DNA of 64,000 nucleotides from Rhodospirillaceae bacterium (GCA_029243545.1 JAQWRV010000033.1:20780-84779); one strand, 5' to 3'; positions 18,236 through 27,479 are shown, counted from the first letter of the stretch. Notes: generated from the sequence alone by a model not told the origin. Made by a program: numbers and translations.

Positions 18236-18272
18236 CGAGGTGAATTGAGCCGTTACCGCTCCATTCACCTCG
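18236..18272. promoter_or_regulatory. long hairpin ahead of flavin-reductase-like gene
   Basis: CGAGGTGAAT (18236-18245) pairs perfectly with ATTCACCTCG (18263-18272). After one mismatch GAGC (18247-18250) pairs with GCTC (18258-18261), leaving a loop of about seven bases. It sits 40 bp upstream of the gene at 18312. A-tracts, not T-tracts, follow it on both strands, so it is not an intrinsic terminator. It may be an operator or a leader structure. Confidence 0.4.
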
Positions 18273-18311
18273 TAGCCGTAAGAGCAAAAAAAAGTAGGAG
18301 TATGGAAATAG

Positions 18312-18923
18312 ATGGACGTTGAACTGCAAAGTCTTTCCGAGGATGATTCCTATTCTCTATTTAGCCAGATCATTATTCCTCGCCCCATTGCCTGGGTACT
18401 AAGCGATAACGGGGTGGAACATGGTGCCGAACGCTGGAACCTCGCGCCCTTTTCCTATTTTAACGGAATCACTAGTGCCCCACCGATGGTCATGTTCTCA
18501 ATTGGTGATGGCATGGCTGGAAAGATCAAAGACACGCATCGCAATTTGAAAACTAATCCTGAGTGCGTCATTAGTTTGGCATGTGTAGACCAAGCTAAAG
18601 ACATGCAAGATTCCGCCGAAGATTTGCCTGCGGGCCAGAGTGAAATCAATAAATTCAATATCGCTTTGAGTGACTGGAACTGGCCAATACCGCGCGTGGC
18701 CGCGGCACCGGTGTCGATGGGCTGCATCGCTCGTCAGTTCACACGCGTGGGCAATACAGAACAAATTCTAGTGTTTGCTGAAATCACTCGTCTTTGGGTA
18801 CGCGATGATGTGGGCGCACTCGACGCGAAAGGCCGGTTGCGGATTGATGTGAAAGCGTTTGACCCGCTAGCACGGGTGGGCAAAGGGGCTTATGCCCGAT
18901 TGTCGGAGGTTTTTTGGGTCTAA
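18312..18923 (+). CDS. flavin reductase-like domain protein
   Basis: A 203-residue protein of the flavin-reductase-like (FMN-binding split barrel) family. Family signs are the opening SQIIIPRPIAWVLS, NLAPFSYFNGITSAPPMVMFS and, later, CVISLACVDQ. Members bind FMN and either reduce it for a partner oxygenase or act as unknown flavoproteins. It has no signal peptide. GTAGGAG lies 11 bases before the ATG. An earlier ATG at 18302 only encodes six codons in another frame. The gene stands alone between the hairpin and tRNA-Ser. Confidence 0.8.
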   Translation: MDVELQSLSEDDSYSLFSQIIIPRPIAWVLSDNGVEHGAERWNLAPFSYFNGITSAPPMVMFSIGDGMAGKIKDTHRNLKTNPECVISLACVDQAKDMQDSAEDLPAGQSEINKFNIALSDWNWPIPRVAAAPVSMGCIARQFTRVGNTEQILVFAEITRLWVRDDVGALDAKGRLRIDVKAFDPLARVGKGAYARLSEVFWV

Positions 18924-19079
18924 GAGCCTCACAGAATAGACCTGTGCCATAGTTCGCAGGGATGCGAAGGCTAAACCAATATTGTTGAGGCGCTGGAAGT
19001 GAGAGGGATGGGTAGTAAGATGGGTAGAGAAAGTTCTATCTACCTTAAGTATTGATAAATAAAAGATATTTGGGATATT

Positions 19080-19169
19080 TGGCGGATGGGGTGGGATTCG
19101 AACCCACGAGACGCTTTCACGCCTGCTGGTTTTCAAGACCAGTGCCTTCAACCGCTCGGCCACCCATCC
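19080..19169 (-). tRNA. tRNA-Ser(UGA)
   Basis: On the minus strand the acceptor arms GGATGGG (5', 19169-19163) and CCCATCC (3', 19090-19084) pair. The anticodon stem CTGGT/ACCAG encloses CTTGAAA, so the anticodon is UGA. A long variable arm typical of tRNA-Ser is present, as is GGTTCGAATC in the T-arm. The discriminator G at 19083 is followed by an encoded CCA (19082-19080). Confidence 0.97.
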
Positions 19170-19332
19170 GCATAAGAGCAGCGGGATACTAGAGAGGCGG
19201 AACCGGGTCAAGCCGCCCCACATAAATTGCGCCAAACCTTTCTCAAATCACAGTCTTTGCCACCCTAAAGCTCTATGGCACACTCCCCCCGCGTATAAAG
19301 GCCTGCGTATCAAAAAACGGTTGGAGAGCAAA

Positions 19333-20223
19333 ATGACGCAGCCTGGGACACCGCCGGTCATCGGCATCATTGGCGGATCAGGGCTCTATGAGCTTGATGG
19401 GCTATCTGACATCGAGTGGACCGCCGTTTCCACACCCTTTGGCGCACCGTCTGATGAACTACTCTGTGGCGTTTTAGACGGCCAAAAGGTCGCCTTTTTG
19501 CCAAGACATGGCCGTGGCCACACAATCTCACCCTCTGATCTCAACTTCAGGGCCAACATCTATGCCTTAAAGGCGCTTGGCGTGACGGAAATTCTTTCCC
19601 TCAGCGCCTGTGGTTCTTTTAAAGAGGAGCTACCGCCTGGCACCTTTGTGCTGGTGGACCAATTCATCGACCGTACCTTCGCCCGGAAGAAATCCTTTTT
19701 TGGCGAGGGCATTGTTGCCCATGTTTCCGTCGCTCACCCAACATGCGGGCGGCTTGGGGATGAATTGGAAGCCGCGGTTACAGAATTGGCAATCCCGTTC
19801 CAGCGCGGCGGCACTTACCTCACCATGGAAGGCCCACAATTTTCGACGCTGGCGGAGTCTAATCTCTACCGCTCGTGGGGTTGCGATGTCATCGGTATGA
19901 CCAATATGCCGGAGGCAAAAATCGCCCGGGAAGCAGAGATGTGTTACGCGACCGTCGCCATGGTGACCGATTTTGATTGCTGGCACCCGGATCACGATGC
20001 CGTCACCGTTGACCAAGTGATCAAAACCTTATTGTCTAATGCTGACAACGCGAAAGCCGTTATAAAATCGGTTGTACCAAAATTAGAATTGCGGAAAGAA
20101 ACATGTGTTGAAGGCTGCCATACAGCACTCGACAACGCTATTATTACTGCCCCAGAGGCACGCGACGCTGAGGCAGTCAAAGCGCTCGGGCCTATCATGG
20201 ACCGTGTTCTTAGTGTGGGATAA
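19333..20223 (+). CDS. mtnP: S-methyl-5'-thioadenosine phosphorylase
   Basis: A 296-residue purine nucleoside phosphorylase-family enzyme that splits methylthioadenosine (MTA) with phosphate into adenine and 5-methylthioribose-1-phosphate. Diagnostic blocks are GIIGGSGLYELDGL at the N terminus, FLPRHGRGHTISPSDLNFRAN, and MEGPQFSTLAESNLYRSWG followed by IGMTNMPEAKIAREAEMCYA, which is characteristic of MTA phosphorylases. The ATG at 19333 is preferred over a TTG at 19321 because GGAGAG lies five bases upstream. It is first in the cluster mtnP-mtnA-aldolase. Only 15 bp separate it from mtnA. Confidence 0.93.
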   Translation: MTQPGTPPVIGIIGGSGLYELDGLSDIEWTAVSTPFGAPSDELLCGVLDGQKVAFLPRHGRGHTISPSDLNFRANIYALKALGVTEILSLSACGSFKEELPPGTFVLVDQFIDRTFARKKSFFGEGIVAHVSVAHPTCGRLGDELEAAVTELAIPFQRGGTYLTMEGPQFSTLAESNLYRSWGCDVIGMTNMPEAKIAREAEMCYATVAMVTDFDCWHPDHDAVTVDQVIKTLLSNADNAKAVIKSVVPKLELRKETCVEGCHTALDNAIITAPEARDAEAVKALGPIMDRVLSVG

Positions 20224-20238
20224 TAAGGAACCGCGGCA

Positions 20239-21336
20239 ATGAATGTCGATGGCACGCCCTATCGAACGATCTGGACAACGGGCGATGACCGCACGGTTCG
20301 TATTATCGATCAAACAAAATTACCGCACACATTCACAACAACAGACCTGACTTCACTAGACGATGCTGCCCGTGCCATAGCTGACATGTTGGTGCGCGGC
20401 GCGCCTCTCATCGGCGCGACCGGCGCTTACGGTATGGCACTTGCTATGAGGACAGATCCCAGAGACGAAAATATTGCCAACGCTTATGAAACCCTTTTCG
20501 CGACACGGCCGACTGCGAGCAATTTAGGTTGGGCTCTGGACGACCTCCGTCAACGGCTCTTAGTTACTTCTGAAAATGACCGTGAAGCCGTTGCCTATAA
20601 GCGCGCATCGGAGATTTGCAATCAAGACGTGGATGCCTGCCATTCTATTGGTGTGCATGGCGCTGCGCTAATCTCTAGTGTGTGGGAAGAGAAGGGGCAA
20701 CCGGCACGCATCAACGTGCTCACCCATTGCAATGCCGGCTGGCTGGCCACCGTGGATTGGGGCACAGCTCTCGCGCCGATTTATAAAGCACACGAAGACG
20801 GTATTCCCGTTCATGTTTGGGTGGACGAAACACGACCACGCAATCAAGGAGCCAGTCTAACCGCCTGGGAACTCAGCAAGCACGGTGTTGACCATACGCT
20901 CATTGTAGATAATGTAGGTGGTCATTTGATGCAGCATGGCGACGTTGATCTGTGCATCGTCGGCACGGATAGAACCACCGCGGCTGGTGATGTGTGCAAC
21001 AAAGTTGGCACATATTTGAAAGCCCTAGCCGCGCAGGACAACGGCGTCCCTTTCTATGTGGGATTACCGCACTCCACCATTGACTGGCGAATCAATGATG
21101 GCATTCACGATATTCCTATCGAAACCCGTGCAGAGCGTGAAGTGACTCATATAGCTGGTAAAACAGAAGCTGGTGAGACGATTGAAGTGCAACTTACACC
21201 CGATAATACAAACGCTCTCAATATTGCTTTCGATGTCACTCCAGCGCGCTATGTCACGGGCCTTATAACGGAACGCGGTATTTGCAACGCCTCAACCGAA
21301 GGGTTGCGCGGCCTTTATCCTGAGAAGGCCGCATGA
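20239..21336 (+). CDS. mtnA: S-methyl-5-thioribose-1-phosphate isomerase
   Basis: A 365-residue isomerase of the eIF2B-related family that converts methylthioribose-1-phosphate to methylthioribulose-1-phosphate. Family marks are [16 protein letters not shown] near the N terminus, the catalytic cysteine in [23 protein letters not shown], and the catalytic aspartate in [24 protein letters not shown] lies about ten bases before the ATG. The next gene starts inside its stop (ATGA), showing translational coupling with the aldolase and supporting one pathway. Confidence 0.94.
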   Translation: MNVDGTPYRTIWTTGDDRTVRIIDQTKLPHTFTTTDLTSLDDAARAIADMLVRGAPLIGATGAYGMALAMRTDPRDENIANAYETLFATRPTASNLGWALDDLRQRLLVTSENDREAVAYKRASEICNQDVDACHSIGVHGAALISSVWEEKGQPARINVLTHCNAGWLATVDWGTALAPIYKAHEDGIPVHVWVDETRPRNQGASLTAWELSKHGVDHTLIVDNVGGHLMQHGDVDLCIVGTDRTTAAGDVCNKVGTYLKALAAQDNGVPFYVGLPHSTIDWRINDGIHDIPIETRAEREVTHIAGKTEAGETIEVQLTPDNTNALNIAFDVTPARYVTGLITERGICNASTEGLRGLYPEKAA

Positions 21337-22028
21337 CCCGGCGTAGCGAAGTCGGACTTCGTGTCACACTGATCCAAACCTGCCTTGAAATGGCACAGTC
21401 TGGCCTGACCTTTGGCACCTCAGGCAATGCCAGCGTCCGCCTTGATGATGAAACGCTTTTGATTACACCGACCGGACTCCCTTACGCCTCTTTGCAGCCG
21501 GAAGACATCGTTGCGCTCAAGTTTGGTGGCCGATACTACGGCAGGCGCCAGCCTTCATCGGAATGGCGGTTTCATAGGGATATATTGAGCAGCCGCCATG
21601 AAACGCAAGCCGTTGTCCATACGCACTCTCCCTTTGCGACAGCTCTTGCCTGCCGTGGGAGTGCAATTCCATCATTTCATTATATGGTCGCTGTTGCGGG
21701 TGGAGCCGATATCCGCTGTGCCCAATACGCGACGTTTGGCACGCAAGCGCTCTCCGAGCAGGTGCTAACAGCCCTATCAGGACGGCAGGCCTGCCTTGTG
21801 GCTAATCACGGACAGATTGCACTTGGATCAGACTTAAGCTCTGCACTCAAACTGGCAGGCGAGGTTGAGTCTCTCGCATCAATGTATTGGCGCAGTCAAC
21901 ACGGTGGAGAACCGGACCTGCTTGATCAGCATGAAATGCAGCGGGTGATTGAGAAGTTCAGAACCTACGGCACGGAAGACGCCGCCGATGCAGAGCTCGC
22001 GCACGCAGGAGACCGCCTGCCGGCCTAA
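21333..22028 (+). CDS. class II aldolase, likely methylthioribulose-1-P aldolase
   Basis: A 231-residue class II (zinc) aldolase of the fuculose-phosphate aldolase/AraD family. [10 protein letters not shown] binds phosphate, the catalytic Glu is in PSSEWRFH, and zinc ligands are the HTH pair in [11 protein letters not shown] and the His of [10 protein letters not shown]. It overlaps mtnA by four bases. Next to mtnP and mtnA the natural substrate is 5-methylthioribulose-1-phosphate. Two outcomes are possible: aldol cleavage to DHAP and methylthioacetaldehyde (Ald2, DHAP shunt, known in Rhodospirillum rubrum and some E. coli), or dehydration as in MtnB. No mtnC, mtnD or RuBisCO-like gene is nearby, which favours the aldolase. 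Confidence 0.75.
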   Translation: MTRRSEVGLRVTLIQTCLEMAQSGLTFGTSGNASVRLDDETLLITPTGLPYASLQPEDIVALKFGGRYYGRRQPSSEWRFHRDILSSRHETQAVVHTHSPFATALACRGSAIPSFHYMVAVAGGADIRCAQYATFGTQALSEQVLTALSGRQACLVANHGQIALGSDLSSALKLAGEVESLASMYWRSQHGGEPDLLDQHEMQRVIEKFRTYGTEDAADAELAHAGDRLPA

Positions 22029-22048
22029 CGGTATTCATGAGGCGGTTC

Positions 22049-23125
22049 TCAAAGATTCTTAAAATTCTCTGCTGAGTCCTGTAGCCGCGCGTCGCGAACG
22101 CTGTCGGAAATTACGGGTTCGTCACTGGAAATTGCCTGCGCGACGCCTTGAACGGCTCGTTCCACCGCACCGCCTTGAGACCAAGACATCGGTTCCGATA
22201 GGCTTAATGAGTCGCAAAGCGCATCCACCTTGGGAGTCCCAGCTTGAAACGTCACAACCGGTGTATTTAAGAAGGCTGCAGCAATGCTGTGGTGAAAACG
22301 TCCGGAGACGACACACGCGGCATTATTGACGGCGCTAAACCAATGCTCGAAAGATAGAGCGACGAAATGCTCAAGCTTCGGCGTCGTAGCCAAAGCCGCC
22401 TCTAGGATAGGTGCATCGTCAAGGGCAGGATGAGCCGGTGCTCCAGTAATGTAGCGCAACGAATGGGAACCAAATTCAAAAGAGATCGCATGAATAATCT
22501 TGGCAAATGAGTCAGGAGAAAGCCCCAAACCACCGCCAAAGACTATAGGCCCGTTCGTCTTTGCTGCAGATTTAACATCCATGCGCTTCAGATAAAGCGG
22601 TAGACAATCAAACCCGAGAACAGCGTCTAAGCCGAGACGCTTGGCAATTTTATGAGAGCGAGATTCTCGGACAACAATCCGGTCGACAGATGCGAGTAAA
22701 GCTGCATATAGCATTTCCGCATCCCCATCAGCCGAGTCAGCGTTGCTTGGATACAGCGACAGATTGATGGCATATACCGGCTTGTTAAAAGCCTTCTTTG
22801 CCAAGTTGATCAGATACAGGAGGTTGAATGCTGGCTGAGCCAATCCGTGCAGCGTTCCTTCGCCGTTGACGATGACGATATCCGCGTCATTGAGTTTTGG
22901 CACGAGGTTTGGGTTGTCTGCGAGGAAAACCCGTTGAAAACCTGGATCGCTCATCTGGGCGCTATTTCTAGGTGGTGTTTTAAGGCCATGAACCTCAGCA
23001 ACTCCTATGGACGTTACGCGATATCCGCGCTCCCTAAGTTGATTGTGTATTTCAGTGGACGTGCCGAAGCATCCCCAATGGTAGGCATTGGAGGTGTCAT
23101 TTAGCAGAAGAGCCGTTTTCGTCAT
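22049..23125 (-). CDS. polysaccharide pyruvyl transferase family protein
   Basis: A 358-residue protein of the polysaccharide pyruvyl transferase family (CsaB/WcaK type). Marks are LNDTSNAYHWGCFGTS at the N terminus, the substrate-loop motif VIVNGEGTLHG, the VRESRSHKIAKRLG segment and SGRFHHSIAAAFL near the C terminus. Such enzymes transfer pyruvate from PEP onto sugars, or act as related glycan-modifying proteins. It lies 9 bp upstream of nothing polysaccharide-related: its downstream neighbour is the mtn cluster on the other strand, and the ABC transporter genes precede it on the same strand with a 9-bp gap. It may be co-transcribed with them. Its acceptor is unknown. Confidence 0.8.
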   Translation of the reverse strand: MTKTALLLNDTSNAYHWGCFGTSTEIHNQLRERGYRVTSIGVAEVHGLKTPPRNSAQMSDPGFQRVFLADNPNLVPKLNDADIVIVNGEGTLHGLAQPAFNLLYLINLAKKAFNKPVYAINLSLYPSNADSADGDAEMLYAALLASVDRIVVRESRSHKIAKRLGLDAVLGFDCLPLYLKRMDVKSAAKTNGPIVFGGGLGLSPDSFAKIIHAISFEFGSHSLRYITGAPAHPALDDAPILEAALATTPKLEHFVALSFEHWFSAVNNAACVVSGRFHHSIAAAFLNTPVVTFQAGTPKVDALCDSLSLSEPMSWSQGGAVERAVQGVAQAISSDEPVISDSVRDARLQDSAENFKNL

Positions 23126-23134
23126 GGCGTTCCT

Positions 23135-23917
23135 TTAATGCCCTTCTTCCATCTCACTCTCGTGCCAATGCCGTAGCAAACGATGCGATACCCAGTTTAG
23201 TACAAGATATATTCCATACCCTGTCACGCTAAGGAGAACAAAACAGGCCAAGGCGCGGGAGAGTTCGAGGCGGTAACTGGCTTCAAGAAGGCGTGCCGCT
23301 AGGCCCGAACTCTGTCCGCTCGTACCAGCGACCATTTCAGCAACTACGGTACCGATAAGCGCCAAACCGCCGCTAATCCTTAACCCGCCTAGAAAATAGG
23401 GTAGGGCTGACGGAAGAAGGAGGCGGCGCAGCGTTTGACTGCGGGTCGCGCCGTAGAGACGGAAAAGATCACGCAAGTTTGCATCAACGCTTTTTAGCCC
23501 CAGCAGCGTATTTGAGATGATCGGAAAAACAGCTGCCATCCAAGCCAGAATTAGAAGCACGAAGAACACGTCATCGACCCAAATAATGATGAACGGCGCG
23601 ACTGTAACAATGGGTGTGACTTGTAAAAAGACCGCGTAAGGAAACAGCATTTTTTCGAGAACACGAAACTGCACAAGAAGAATAGCCAGCCCCGCACCCG
23701 TAAAAGCCGCCAGAACCAAGGCCGCCAGTGTGACCTGAAGAGTCACAATCAAAGAACCAAGTAAATCAGGTCCATCGATCCACAAAGACTGGGCAATCGC
23801 GACCGGTCCAGGAAGAATGTATTCGGGAAGGGCATAAAAAATTACAAGCCCATGCCATGCGGCAAGCAATGCCATGCCAAAAACCACCGGCCACAAATGC
23901 ATGGTTAACCGCTTCAT
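23135..23917 (-). CDS. ABC transporter permease, NMT1/SsuC type
   Basis: A 260-residue inner-membrane permease with about six helices and the BPD_transp_1 coupling loop (RLYGATRSQTLRRLLLPSALP, including the conserved EAA-like segment). It belongs with importers for nitrate, sulfonates, taurine or thiamine-pyrimidine precursors. It overlaps the ATPase gene by four bases (ATGA) and follows the binding-protein gene, giving the order binding protein, ATPase, permease on the minus strand. Confidence 0.88.
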   Translation of the reverse strand: MKRLTMHLWPVVFGMALLAAWHGLVIFYALPEYILPGPVAIAQSLWIDGPDLLGSLIVTLQVTLAALVLAAFTGAGLAILLVQFRVLEKMLFPYAVFLQVTPIVTVAPFIIIWVDDVFFVLLILAWMAAVFPIISNTLLGLKSVDANLRDLFRLYGATRSQTLRRLLLPSALPYFLGGLRISGGLALIGTVVAEMVAGTSGQSSGLAARLLEASYRLELSRALACFVLLSVTGYGIYLVLNWVSHRLLRHWHESEMEEGH

Positions 23918-24699
23918 AACTCTGCATCCGTTATGGCAGAGGCCAGTCGATTAGAAATGTCTGCGCATATGTCAGAATAAGCGTGATCGTTCCGTAGGTC
24001 AGGCGTGCGTGGATAAACGAAAGGTATTTCAATATCTGCAATAACCCGGCCCGGCCGCGGCGACATTACCACAACCCGCTCGGCAAGAAACACGGCTTCG
24101 CGAATGCTGTGGGTTACGAAAATACCGGTCCATCGCTGGTCTTCCCACAAGTTCAGAAGGTCTTCGTTTAATTGCGCACGGGTAAATTCATCAAGTGCCG
24201 CAAACGGTTCATCTAGGAGTAATAGGGAAGGCTGAGTTGTCAAAGCCCGCGCAATAGAAGCTCGCATGCGCATGCCGCCTGAGAGTTCTCTCGGAAAGGC
24301 GTTCTTGAAAGCATCAATACCAACCCAAGCTAGGACCTCTTGTGTACGTTTATCAATCTCAGCATTGCCTAAACCTTTTAGACGCAGGCGCAAAGGTATG
24401 GCTACATTCTCCGCGATCGTCGCCCAGGGCATGAGAGTTGGGTCTTGAAAGACAAACCCAATATCATTGGCTATTACGTCGTCATTCAGGTCGTGCCCGA
24501 TAGATCCAGAGGTTCCTGAGAGTAACCCAGCAACGATGCGTAAAAGCGTCGATTTTCCGCTCCCGGAAGGCCCAACCAACGCGACAAAGGAACCCTCACT
24601 AACTTTCAGAGTCACCCGCTCTAGTGCGTGCGTACCGGACTCAAACGTCTTTGATACACCCTTGATGTCGAGGATTGTCTTTATCGGTTCCAAGGCCAT
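23914..24699 (-). CDS. ABC transporter ATP-binding protein
   Basis: A 261-residue ABC ATPase with Walker A GPSGSGKST, Q-loop VFQDPTLMPW, signature LSGGM, Walker B LLLLDEPFAALDE and the switch histidine in FVTHSIREA. The form of the Q-loop and signature is that of the SsuB/TauB/ThiZ group. It couples to the permease through a four-base overlap and begins six bases after the binding protein stop. ATP hydrolysis drives import of the ligand of the neighbouring binding protein. Confidence 0.92.
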   Translation of the reverse strand: MALEPIKTILDIKGVSKTFESGTHALERVTLKVSEGSFVALVGPSGSGKSTLLRIVAGLLSGTSGSIGHDLNDDVIANDIGFVFQDPTLMPWATIAENVAIPLRLRLKGLGNAEIDKRTQEVLAWVGIDAFKNAFPRELSGGMRMRASIARALTTQPSLLLLDEPFAALDEFTRAQLNEDLLNLWEDQRWTGIFVTHSIREAVFLAERVVVMSPRPGRVIADIEIPFVYPRTPDLRNDHAYSDICADISNRLASAITDAEL

Positions 24700-24705
24700 A
24701 AGAGT

Positions 24706-25725
24706 TTAATCTGCACCACGCCGGAAAACATCCATGCCTACGCGCTTTCCGATGAAATCAAGCGTATAGGCTCGCGCGTAATCGAGATCATTTGGAAAAA
24801 TATTGTCTTCAGCCATCACTTCAAAAAAAGCCTTCCAGCGGGCCCGGCTCATCATACCAATCCCTTCAAGCGATGCATCACCGCTATCCACCAGACCGTA
24901 ACGCCGCAGTATCTCATGACTATATGCCAATTGCTCATCACTCATATCCGGATTTTCTTGTTTTATAAGTGTGTTGGCAGGGGAGGGGTCTGCGTACAAA
25001 TAGCTGTACCACCCTTTAATACTGGCATCGATAAACCGCTGAACAAGATCAGGATTTCTGTTGATAAGGCGCTGTGAAGTTTGAATTACGGCGGCATAGC
25101 TGGCGTAGCCAGAATCAGCCAAAAGAAAGACCTTTGGCTCAATACCCGTTTCGCCGATCACAAAGGGTTCGCTGGTAAGGTATCCCTGTTGAACGGATGT
25201 GGGGTCGGCCAAAAAGGGCGCCACGTTGAAGGTATATGGGGTAATTTGATCATCAGTAAAACCGTAGCGGACTTTTAGAAAACGCCAAAACCCAATCCGC
25301 GTGTCTGGAGAAATCATGATTTTCTCATCGCGCAAATCCGCCAACTGCGTATGCCCTTGAGACGCATGGGCGATCAATACCGCAGGGTCTTTCTGAAACA
25401 TGGCCGCAACAGAGACGACCGGTATTTTCTGGAAGGCAAAGTTGAGAGGAATAAAAGAATTCGGTGACAGACCGAAATCCAACCGGCCGGCAGCGAGAAG
25501 CTGTGAATGATTCACCTGCGGACCGCCTTGCCGGATTGTGACCTCAATGCCGGCGGCTTCGTAAAGACCGATTGCTTTGGCCTGGTAGTATCCGCCGTGC
25601 TCAGCTTGAGCACGCCAGTCTGTTCCAAACGTGATGCTGTCAACAGCCTGTGCTGGAAAAGCCCAGGAAAGCCATACGAGCAGCGCGGGGCTGGCAATTA
25701 TAGCGGACAACATACGGATACTCAT
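24706..25725 (-). CDS. ABC substrate-binding protein, NMT1/THI5-like
   Basis: A 339-residue periplasmic binding protein with a Sec signal peptide (residues 1-27, cleavage near AQAVDS). The mature N terminus FGTDWRAQAEHGGYYQAKAI followed by IRQGGPQVNHSQLLAAGRLDFG is typical of NMT1/THI5-like proteins, which in characterised cases bind thiamine pyrimidine precursors (ThiY). The wider family also binds other small organic molecules. No TPP riboswitch was found in the upstream 375 bp and no thiamine gene is nearby, so the ligand remains open. It is first of the three transporter genes. Confidence 0.8.
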   Translation of the reverse strand: MSIRMLSAIIASPALLVWLSWAFPAQAVDSITFGTDWRAQAEHGGYYQAKAIGLYEAAGIEVTIRQGGPQVNHSQLLAAGRLDFGLSPNSFIPLNFAFQKIPVVSVAAMFQKDPAVLIAHASQGHTQLADLRDEKIMISPDTRIGFWRFLKVRYGFTDDQITPYTFNVAPFLADPTSVQQGYLTSEPFVIGETGIEPKVFLLADSGYASYAAVIQTSQRLINRNPDLVQRFIDASIKGWYSYLYADPSPANTLIKQENPDMSDEQLAYSHEILRRYGLVDSGDASLEGIGMMSRARWKAFFEVMAEDNIFPNDLDYARAYTLDFIGKRVGMDVFRRGAD

Positions 25726-25737
25726 GATCCTTTTATC

Positions 25738-25941
25738 TTAGATACGGAACGTATTTCCGCCAGTGCCAGATTTTGCGGCGCCTGCGGGCATCTTCGCAGC
25801 TCCGCCGCCACCGCCTCCTTGATCCTCAAGCGGGAAGGCTTTGAGCAGTTCAGGCTGATTGGCAATATTCTTAATCGGTGGACGCCCGTTGCTGACAAAG
25901 TGTGCGGGAACTTTGTTCTTGGATACTACTCGAATAAACTC
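25738..25941 (-). pseudogene. C-terminal coding remnant, Gly-rich tail
   Basis: A 67-codon open stretch lies just upstream of the binding-protein gene. It reads VPAHFVSNGRPPIKNIANQP, then ELLKAFPLEDQ, then a glycine run and AAKSGTGGNTFRI before TAA at 25738. Composition and codon use look protein-like, but there is no ATG, GTG or TTG ahead of this segment and a TGA closes the frame at 25942. It is probably the surviving tail of a lost gene. No family was recognised. The rest of the gap to 26101 holds nothing that can be supported. Confidence 0.4.
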
Positions 25942-26101
25942 TCACACACCTGGCTGATTACATCTACGGCACAACAACGCCAACGTACTTAAATAAAGCG
26001 CTTTGGCACTGTATTAGATGCTGGCGCAGTGTAGCCTAAGGAGGCTTTTATTGCCATCTGCGCGGTAAATCCTTGGCTTTCCCGCGCTGATAGAAACAGG
26101 T

Positions 26102-27406
26102 ATGACGGTCTGCTACATGCGAAAATCAAAAGTGCTCCGTATTTCAGCGGGTTTTTTCTGTTTTGCCGCCTTTTGCATATGGCTCGCATGGGCAAATCTC
26201 CAAGGGGCATACGCTCAACCAGTAGTCTCAGAATCTGGCGTTGCGCCAGTCGCAGATGAACCTGTGTCCTTCGAGGTGTGGCTATCCGAATTTCTTGGAG
26301 AAGCCAGCCAAAGAGACTTCTCCCAAGAGTTCCTTGCCGCAACATTTTCTGATGTGAAACCGGTTCCACGGGTTATCGAACTCGACCGCAAGCAACCCGA
26401 ATTTACGCAAACATTCTGGGCGTATCTCAATAGCCGGGTCTCAGAAAATCGTATGCGTGGGGGCAGGCAGCGCCTTAAAGACCATGCTGCTCTGTTACGG
26501 GTGATTGAGAAAAAGTACGGCGTTCAGGGTCGCTTCCTTGTCGCCTTCTGGGGGCTGGAGACCAACTTCGGGCAATTTCTTGGTGGCTTTCCAGTCGTGG
26601 ATTCTCTTGCAACGCTTGCGCACGATAAACGCCGCAGTGCATTTTTTAGAGCTGAGTTGTTCCATGCCCTAGGCGTTTTGTCGGATGGACATATTGGTCA
26701 GGATAAGATGATTGGCTCGTGGGCTGGTGCCATGGGCCAGCCGCAGTTTATGCCCTCTACATTTGCCGGGTACGCCGTTGATGAAAACGGCGACGGCCGT
26801 AAAGATGTATGGACCACACTCCCTGATGTTTTTGGATCCGCGGCGAACTATTTGAGCCATCTCGGCTGGGACAGCCGGTACACATGGGGCAGAGAAGTTC
26901 TCCTACCAGATGGATTTGATCTAAGTTTGGTCAGTCTTAGAAACAAGAAGCCGCTAAAAGAATGGCAGGCCCTGGGTATACGGCGTATGGACAAGCGCGA
27001 TCTCCCAACGGCAGAAATAGACAGTGCCGTAATTCTACCTGCAGGAGTAAACGGACCAGCCTTCTTGGTATATCAAAATTTCGAAGCCATTTTGTCATGG
27101 AACAGGTCTCTGCTTTATGCAGTCTCTGTCGGTCATCTCGCCGACCGGCTCATTGGCCTTGGTCCGCTTAAGTCTCCTCGTCATGAAGAGAGGGCCTTAT
27201 CCCGGGACCAGGTTTTCGACCTACAGAAGCTGTTGAATGACCTAGATCACGATGCTGGCGAGCCAGACGGGCAGGCTGGGCCGCAAACCCGCGCAGCGGT
27301 CAAAAGCTTTCAAAAAGAGGCTGGTTTGCCGCCAGACGGATATCCAGACGGCGCCGTCTTTGACGCTATTTTGGCAACAACCAAGGAAACCGAGGCTACT
27401 CCATAG
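26102..27406 (+). CDS. lytic murein transglycosylase, MltB type
   Basis: A 434-residue exported lytic transglycosylase. The signal segment is ISAGFFCFAAFCIWLAWANL, ending near AYAQ. The SLT_2/MltB catalytic domain spans about 50-350 with the catalytic Glu in WGLETNFGQFLGGFPV, GAMGQPQFMPSTF and DENGDGRKDVW (a calcium-loop-like EF motif as in MltB). A PG_binding_1 domain follows at about 365-430 (AGPQTRAAVKSFQKEAGLPPDG). It cleaves glycan strands to 1,6-anhydromuropeptides. An alternative ATG at 26117 is possible. It opens the cell-wall run with rlpA and the carboxypeptidase. Confidence 0.92.
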   Translation: MTVCYMRKSKVLRISAGFFCFAAFCIWLAWANLQGAYAQPVVSESGVAPVADEPVSFEVWLSEFLGEASQRDFSQEFLAATFSDVKPVPRVIELDRKQPEFTQTFWAYLNSRVSENRMRGGRQRLKDHAALLRVIEKKYGVQGRFLVAFWGLETNFGQFLGGFPVVDSLATLAHDKRRSAFFRAELFHALGVLSDGHIGQDKMIGSWAGAMGQPQFMPSTFAGYAVDENGDGRKDVWTTLPDVFGSAANYLSHLGWDSRYTWGREVLLPDGFDLSLVSLRNKKPLKEWQALGIRRMDKRDLPTAEIDSAVILPAGVNGPAFLVYQNFEAILSWNRSLLYAVSVGHLADRLIGLGPLKSPRHEERALSRDQVFDLQKLLNDLDHDAGEPDGQAGPQTRAAVKSFQKEAGLPPDGYPDGAVFDAILATTKETEATP

Positions 27407-27479
27407 AGGTTTCCTTGCTTCGAAGCCGTCCTGACCATAAACTTCAAGATGATGTAATCAGACTGTGGGGAACCACTAT

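Noticed and set aside
18302..18322. Six-codon ORF just before the flavin-reductase-like gene
   Set aside because: Close to a ribosome-binding site, but too short and without codon runs that would suggest a leader peptide.
25726..26101. Possible TPP riboswitch ahead of the THI5-like transporter
   Set aside because: The conserved CUGAGA and thi-box core sequences are not present on the minus strand.
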